DNA from: Robertmurraya dakarensis | GTDB taxonomy: Bacteria > Bacillota > Bacilli > Bacillales > Cytobacillaceae | Direction: 5' to 3' | NCBI RefSeq assembly: GCF_900156875.1 | Contig: NZ_LT707409.1 | Location: forward strand, 2,222,244 to 2,286,243 | DNA: 64,000 nucleotides | Part shown: piece by piece, positions 59,293-64,000 of the stretch | Layout: every line of letters begins with the position of its first letter | Position numbering within the stretch: the first letter of the stretch is position 1 | Position numbers and translations under genes: made by a program | Notes under the pieces: generated by a model | The model's database searches: none | Seen by the model: the letters and a program-made list of their open reading frames with translations, nothing else | Told to the model about the DNA's origin: nothing

Positions 59293-59320
59293 GGGAACCA
59301 CATCTGAGTATGCAGTTCCC
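59293..59320 (-). terminator. Terminator after mtaB
   Basis: On the minus strand GGGAAC pairs with GTTCCC around a 16-nt loop, followed by TTTTTATTC. Confidence 0.75.
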
Positions 59321-59327
59321 GAAGTAC

Positions 59328-60680
59328 CTATATCGCAGCTTCCTTAATATCGTATTGGTCATCGATTAACCGCACAAACTCTCCTTCATTGTAAGGATAG
59401 CCAGGCTTCGTCAATTTAACCTTAACAATTTTGCCGACCATTTGTTCTGTCGCTTGAAATACCACTTTTAAATAATTGTCTGTATAGCCTTCGTAAAGAC
59501 CACTGTCAGGGTCATTCTTAAATCTTTCTTCAGGAATGACTTCAAGTACTTCATTCTCAAATTGTGAAGCATATTCTTTTGCTAATTGATCAGATAACGT
59601 GATCAAACGGTGGACACGTTCATTTTTAACATCTTCATCAATTTGGTCTTCCATTCTCGCTGCTGGTGTTCCTGTACGCTTTGAATATGGGAAAACATGA
59701 AGTTCAGAAAATTTATGTTCCTTAATGAAGTTATATGTCTCCATAAATTCTTCTTCTGTTTCTCCTGGGAAGCCCACAATAACATCAGATGTAACCGCAA
59801 GACCCGGTAGAGCTTCTTTCAAACGTTCTAATCTTTCAGAGAAGAACTCCATCGTATACTTACGTCTCATTCTTTTTAAAACCGTATTAGAAGCAGACTG
59901 AATCGGTATATGCAGATGTCTCACGATAATATTAGATTGATTGATCACTTCAATGACTTCATCTGTGATTTGGCTCGCTTCTATAGAAGAAATACGAAGG
60001 CGTTTTAATCCAGTTACATTTGCTTCTAAGTCTCTTAAAAGACTGGCAAGATTATAATCCTTCATATCCTCACCATAACCGCCGGTATGAATTCCCGTTA
60101 AGACAATCTCTTTGTATCCAGCATCAACAAGCTGTTGAGCTTGGCGGATAACCTCCTCCGGATCTCTTGATCTCATTAACCCGCGTGCCCAAGGAATGAT
60201 ACAAAACGTGCAGAAGTTATTACAGCCTTCTTGGATTTTTAAAGATGCTCTTGTACGATCTGTAAAAGCCGGCACATCAAGCTCTTCATAAACACGGTTC
60301 TTCATAATATTTCCTACCGCATTAATCGGCTCTCTTTCAGCCTTATATTGTTCAATATATTCGAGCATCTTCACTCGGTCCTGTGTACCTACAACAATAT
60401 CCACTCCTGGAATTGCCATAATTTCGGCAGGAGATGTTTGAGCGTAGCAGCCGGTAACACAAATTACCGCATCAGGATTTTTGCGGATTGCTCGTCTTAT
60501 CACTTGACGGCTTTTTTTATCACCTGTGTTAGTAACTGTACATGTGTTAATAATATAAACATCGGCTGTTGATTCAAAATCAGTACGTTCGTAGCCTTCT
60601 TCTTTGAATAGCTGCCAGATTGCCTCTGTTTCGTAATGATTAACCTTACAACCTAATGTATGAAATGCAACGGATGGCAT
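59328..60680 (-). CDS. mtaB: tRNA t6A37 methylthiotransferase MtaB
   Basis: The 450-residue radical-SAM enzyme has an N-terminal UPF0004 domain with cluster cysteines C11, C47 and C78, a radical-SAM C153-x3-C157-x2-C160 motif, and a C-terminal TRAM domain. It makes ms2t6A at position 37 of tRNAs. It is 6 bp after rsmE, with its ribosome binding site GAGGTGAAG overlapping the rsmE end. Confidence 0.96.
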   Translation of the reverse strand: MPSVAFHTLGCKVNHYETEAIWQLFKEEGYERTDFESTADVYIINTCTVTNTGDKKSRQVIRRAIRKNPDAVICVTGCYAQTSPAEIMAIPGVDIVVGTQDRVKMLEYIEQYKAEREPINAVGNIMKNRVYEELDVPAFTDRTRASLKIQEGCNNFCTFCIIPWARGLMRSRDPEEVIRQAQQLVDAGYKEIVLTGIHTGGYGEDMKDYNLASLLRDLEANVTGLKRLRISSIEASQITDEVIEVINQSNIIVRHLHIPIQSASNTVLKRMRRKYTMEFFSERLERLKEALPGLAVTSDVIVGFPGETEEEFMETYNFIKEHKFSELHVFPYSKRTGTPAARMEDQIDEDVKNERVHRLITLSDQLAKEYASQFENEVLEVIPEERFKNDPDSGLYEGYTDNYLKVVFQATEQMVGKIVKVKLTKPGYPYNEGEFVRLIDDQYDIKEAAI

Positions 60681-60686
60681 TCATCT

Positions 60687-61430
60687 TCACCTCATTAATT
60701 CAAAATGATAGGAAACAGCTGCTAAAGCGTATAACGGCGCTGTTTCTGTTCTTAATATCCTAGGGCCTAAACTACATGATTCGAAATCGTTCTCTTTCAG
60801 AAGTGCTACTTCCTCTTGGTCAAGTCCGCCTTCTGGTCCGAACACCAGCAGAAGAGATTGTCCCTTCTCCATTCTTGATAATGTCGAATTTAGAATCGAC
60901 GTCTCCCCTTGTTTAGCATCTTCTTCAAAAGCGACTAATTTGAAATCGTAGCTCCTGCTTAATTGGAGAAGTGATTTCAGATTAACAGGGGTATTCACTT
61001 CTGGAATCAGTTGACGATGCGACTGCTCAGCTGCTTCCTTCGCAATCCTTTGCCATCTCTCAACCTTCTTAGCCGCTTTTTTTTCGTCCCACTTCACAAT
61101 CGAACGAGCTGCAGTAAAAGGGATAAATTTGGATGCCCCAAGTTCTGTTCCTTTTTGTATGACCCACTCAAGCTTATCCCCTTTAGGCAGTCCATTCGCG
61201 ATCGCAACTTTAATCGGTAATTCTACCGACTCATCTTCCCATTTTATAACTTTTGCAACGACTTGTTCATCGGTAATTTCTGCTATTGAACAAAGAGCGC
61301 TTTTTTCGTTATACGCGCAAATAATTTCATCCCCTGTTTTCAGCCTCATAACATTCACGATATGGTGTCTGTCTTCATGAGATAGAAAAAATTGATCATC
61401 CTTGAATGTTTCGACAAAGTATCGCTGCAT
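60687..61430 (-). CDS. rsmE: 16S rRNA (uracil1498-N3)-methyltransferase RsmE
   Basis: The 247-residue SPOUT methyltransferase has an N-terminal PUA-like domain (HEDRHHIVNVMRLKTGDEI) and a knotted C-terminal part (LLLVFGPEGGLDQEE, LGPRILRTETAPLYAL). It modifies U1498 in the decoding site. It lies between prmA and mtaB in the dnaJ-distal operon. Confidence 0.96.
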   Translation of the reverse strand: MQRYFVETFKDDQFFLSHEDRHHIVNVMRLKTGDEIICAYNEKSALCSIAEITDEQVVAKVIKWEDESVELPIKVAIANGLPKGDKLEWVIQKGTELGASKFIPFTAARSIVKWDEKKAAKKVERWQRIAKEAAEQSHRQLIPEVNTPVNLKSLLQLSRSYDFKLVAFEEDAKQGETSILNSTLSRMEKGQSLLLVFGPEGGLDQEEVALLKENDFESCSLGPRILRTETAPLYALAAVSYHFELMR

Positions 61431-61482
61431 CCGCTACACCTACTTAAATGAGATAATAAATTAAAAGGGATAAACTATCCCT

Positions 61483-62421
61483 CTACATTTTTTTGGCAAT
61501 AAATGCCACCCAATCCTCCATTTGGATTGTTTCAACCATAACAAAGCCTGCGGACAAGATGGCGTCCTTTACCTCTTGTTTTTTTTGTTGGATGATTCCC
61601 GATGTAATAAAGTATCCGTTCTTTTTAACAAGCCTTGCCGCATCCTCCGTAAATCGCAAAATAACTTCGGCTAAAATATTTGCTACAATAATATCAACTT
61701 GTGTGTCGATCCCGTCCAGAAGATTGTTCTGCTCTACCGTTACTACATCGTCGACTTTATTTAGCTTGATGTTCATTCTTGCAGATTCAACTGCCACTTC
61801 ATCCAGATCCAGCGCTTGTACATTCTTTGCTCCGAGCATAGCACCTGCAATACTTAATACACCTGAACCTGTCCCTACATCGATTATAACGTCATCTTTT
61901 TTAACAGTACGCTCTAATGCCTGAATACTCATGACTGTTGTTGGATGTGTTCCCGTACCAAATGCCATTCCAGGATCAAGTTCGATAATCAGTTCATCAC
62001 TAGAAAAGGGCTGATACTCTTCCCACGTCGGAACGATCGTAAACTTCTCCGAAATTTTCACGGGATGATAGTATTTCTTCCAAGCGGTTGCCCACTCTTC
62101 TTCTTTTACCTCATGTAATGTCACCGTATTGCGGCCAATATCGATTTGATAGAGAATGAGGTTATTGATGGATTCCTTTATCGCTTCAACTGTTTCAGCC
62201 AGAAAACTGTTATGGGGTAAATATGCCTTCACAATCACCCCTTCTTCGGGATAATCGTCAGGATTGAGTTGGTAGATTTCTCCAAATTGGTCTTCCCTTT
62301 CCTTCTTTAGCTCAAATGGATCCTCGATAACAACTCCACTTGCTCCTGCTTCATGCAAAATATTTGATATCGGTTCAATTGCTTCATTTGTTGTATGAAT
62401 GGATATTTCAGACCATCTCAT
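61483..62421 (-). CDS. prmA: Ribosomal protein L11 methyltransferase PrmA
   Basis: The roughly 312-residue protein has an N-terminal substrate-recognition domain and a Rossmann methyltransferase domain with [24 protein letters not shown] and [10 protein letters not shown]. It trimethylates L11. I chose the ATG at 62421, 9 nt after GGAG, over the TTG at 62430. It is 20 bp after dnaJ, as in the B. subtilis heat-shock cluster. Confidence 0.96.
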   Translation of the reverse strand: MRWSEISIHTTNEAIEPISNILHEAGASGVVIEDPFELKKEREDQFGEIYQLNPDDYPEEGVIVKAYLPHNSFLAETVEAIKESINNLILYQIDIGRNTVTLHEVKEEEWATAWKKYYHPVKISEKFTIVPTWEEYQPFSSDELIIELDPGMAFGTGTHPTTVMSIQALERTVKKDDVIIDVGTGSGVLSIAGAMLGAKNVQALDLDEVAVESARMNIKLNKVDDVVTVEQNNLLDGIDTQVDIIVANILAEVILRFTEDAARLVKKNGYFITSGIIQQKKQEVKDAILSAGFVMVETIQMEDWVAFIAKKM

Positions 62422-62441
62422 TTCTACCAACTCCGTTTCTT

Positions 62442-63566
62442 CTATTCACCTTTAAAGGCTCTTTTTACTTTAGAGAAAAAACCCTCTTCTTGTTCTCCTC
62501 TTGGACTATTCCCGCTAATCTCAGCAAACTCCTGAAGAAGCTGCTTTTGTCTGTCTGTCAGCTTGGTAGGGGTAATGATGCGGACAATAATATGCTGATC
62601 CCCAACACCATAACCTCTTACATTCGGGACTCCTTTTCCCTTTAAGCGGAACTTTGTACCCGTCTGCGTCCCTGCTGGAACTTTTAGCTTTACTTTTCCA
62701 TGAAGCGTTGGGACCTCTACTTCATCTCCTAATGCCGCCTGCACAAATGTGATTGGCATTTCACAATAGATATCATCGCCATCACGTTCAAAGAATTCAT
62801 GCGAACGAACATGGAATACTACGTATAGATCTCCAGAAGGACCTCCGTTAATACCAGGTTCACCTTGACCAGAAACTCTTAATTGTTGACCATCATCAAT
62901 TCCAGCTGGAATTTTTACGTGAATCTTGCGGCGCTTCTTCACTTTACCTGTTCCACCGCATGTAGAACATTTGTCTTTAATTTCTTTTCCTGTACCACTA
63001 CAATAGTTACAAACTCTTCTATTGACAATTCTTCCAAAAGGAGTGTTTTGTTCAATATTTAACTGACCTGTACCTTGACAATGTGAGCAGGTTTGCGGCT
63101 TTGTTCCAGGCTTGGCACCGCTGCCGTTACATGTCTCACAATTTTCTTCACGAGGTATTTCAATATCTGTTTCCTTGCCAAAGACAGCATCTTCAAAGGA
63201 AAGCGTCATTGTATATTGAAGATCAGCCCCCTGCCTCGGAGCATTTGGATCCCTGCGTCTTGACCCGCCGCCGCCAAAGAACGTATTGAAGATATCTTCG
63301 AATCCGCCAAAGCCTCCGCCGAAATCTCCACCGCCAAAGCCCTGGTTCGGATCTGTATGTCCAAATTGATCATAGTGAGATCGTTTTTGTTCATCACTTA
63401 GTGTTTCATAAGCCTCTTTCACTTCTTTAAATTTCTCATCCGCGCCTTCTTCTTTATTGATATCAGGATGATATTTTTTCGATAATTTTCGATACGCCTT
63501 TTTGATTTCGTCCTTTGTGGCGTTTTTGCTAACCCCTAACACCTCATAATAATCCCGTTTACTCAA
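62442..63566 (-). CDS. dnaJ: Chaperone DnaJ
   Basis: The roughly 374-residue Hsp40 has a J domain with HPD (residues about 33-35), a Gly/Phe-rich linker, four CxxCxGxG zinc repeats ([32 protein letters not shown]) and C-terminal substrate-binding domains. The start is the TTG at 63566, giving MSKRDYY as in B. subtilis, with GGGGAG upstream. It works with DnaK. Confidence 0.98.
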   Translation of the reverse strand: MSKRDYYEVLGVSKNATKDEIKKAYRKLSKKYHPDINKEEGADEKFKEVKEAYETLSDEQKRSHYDQFGHTDPNQGFGGGDFGGGFGGFEDIFNTFFGGGGSRRRDPNAPRQGADLQYTMTLSFEDAVFGKETDIEIPREENCETCNGSGAKPGTKPQTCSHCQGTGQLNIEQNTPFGRIVNRRVCNYCSGTGKEIKDKCSTCGGTGKVKKRRKIHVKIPAGIDDGQQLRVSGQGEPGINGGPSGDLYVVFHVRSHEFFERDGDDIYCEMPITFVQAALGDEVEVPTLHGKVKLKVPAGTQTGTKFRLKGKGVPNVRGYGVGDQHIIVRIITPTKLTDRQKQLLQEFAEISGNSPRGEQEEGFFSKVKRAFKGE

Positions 63567-63672
63567 GCTAACCACTCCCCGATCCTTTCACATAAAGGTT
63601 ATTTTAACATTCTCTAGTATTCATTCGCAAATATCTTTTCGTTGTTGTGATTACCGATGAAGTATAAACATA

Positions 63673-63713
63673 GAAAGAGTCAAAGCCGTAAATGACATGA
63701 CTTTGACTCTTTC
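63673..63713 (-). terminator. Terminator-like hairpin between dnaK and dnaJ
   Basis: A 13-bp perfect stem (GAAAGAGTCAAAG) with a 15-nt loop and a weak T-run; probably reduces read-through from dnaK into dnaJ. Confidence 0.7.
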
Positions 63714-63750
63714 AAATTTACTACCTTAATTTCTTCCGCTTTTATTTATC

Positions 63751-63772
63751 CAGCTCCAGCGCCTAGCCCCTC
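63751..63772. repeat. Partial copy of the dispersed hairpin repeat
   Basis: CAGCTCCAGCGCCTA followed by GCCCCTC matches the inverse of the 3' arm of the element at 41559-41688 with one difference, then diverges. It lies just downstream of dnaK. Confidence 0.65.
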
Positions 63773-63800
63773 TTGGGTCTAAGTCAATCCGCTTTTAAGC

Positions 63801-64000
63801 TTACTTATCGTCTTTTACTTCTTCGAATTCAGCATCAACGACATTGTCGTCTTTGTCTGATCCAGTGTTTCCTTGCTCTCCTTGTGCTTGAGCTTGTGCT
63901 GCTTGAGCTTGCTCGTATAATTTAACTGTTAGGTTTTGTACAATTTCTTGAAGAGCATCTTTCTTAGCACGAATTTCGTCTAAGTCATTTTTTTCGATTG
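63801..64000 (-). CDS. dnaK: Chaperone DnaK, C-terminal end only
   Basis: The last 65 codons are present: helical lid ([25 protein letters not shown]), a Gln/Ala-rich linker ([14 protein letters not shown]) and the acidic end [13 protein letters not shown]. The rest lies beyond the right edge. It is upstream of dnaJ, separated by 235 bp. Confidence 0.95.
   Translation of the reverse strand, partial: IEKNDLDEIRAKKDALQEIVQNLTVKLYEQAQAAQAQAQGEQGNTGSDKDDNVVDAEFEEVKDDK

Overview
The window is a 64 kb stretch of a low-GC, endospore-forming member of the Bacillaceae. Nearly every gene has a recognisable Bacillus subtilis counterpart, and the gene order follows the B. subtilis yqg-yqf-yqe chromosome segment, from yqgQ (cut by the left edge) to dnaK (cut by the right edge). 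Shine-Dalgarno sites are strong (AAGGAGG type), TTG starts are frequent, and intrinsic terminators separate most operons. Spore genes are present (a SpoVAF/GerA-type germination subunit, YqfC, YqfD). Most genes lie on the minus strand. I see no rRNA, tRNA, CRISPR array, prophage or intact insertion sequence.

Layout. 1-8.7 kb: yqgQ, an orphan GerA-family subunit, the rhomboid protease GluP, YqgO, an L-lactate dehydrogenase, a DUF92 membrane protein, folate cyclo-ligase, ribosomal protein L33, and a two-gene glycosyltransferase/DUF4912 unit facing a small membrane-anchored protein. 8.7-13.4 kb: a complete phosphate uptake operon pstS-pstC-pstA-pstB-phoU led by four 11-bp PhoP half-sites. 13.5-18.9 kb: PBP2A, an MFS carrier, Mn superoxide dismutase and an Fnr-type iron-sulfur regulator with an added N-terminal region. 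18.9-25.5 kb: an NptA-like Na/phosphate carrier, a DUF1189 protein, a broken chemoreceptor gene, YqfZ, IspG and YqfX. 25.6-28.7 kb: a nucleotidase and a Zur-controlled zinc importer (znuC-znuB-zur). 28.8-37.3 kb: nfo, cshB, yqfQ, ispH, the nif3 family gene, trmK, cytochrome c550 and sigA. 37.4-51 kb: dnaG, yqxD, the PPDK regulator yqfL with ccpN, glyS-glyQ under a T-box, recO, yqzL, era, cdd, dgkA, ybeY and pgpH. 51-57.4 kb: phoH, yqfD, yqfC, a yqfB-like gene, floA, yqeZ, yqeY, rpsU. 57.5-64 kb: a second Na/phosphate carrier, deoC, mtaB, rsmE, prmA, dnaJ and the end of dnaK.

The window is mainly core physiology: replication, transcription and translation (dnaG, sigA, rpsU, glyQS, era, ybeY), isoprenoid synthesis (ispG, ispH), metal and phosphate homeostasis, envelope and lipid-raft functions. 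I did not find a clear undescribed multi-gene system. The best leads are the extended Fnr-type regulator beside sodA, an intrinsic-terminator hairpin that contains the yqfC ribosome binding site, the lone SpoVAF-like subunit, the DUF4912/glycosyltransferase pair, the chemoreceptor that has lost its HAMP region, and a dispersed hairpin repeat seen in one full and one partial copy.
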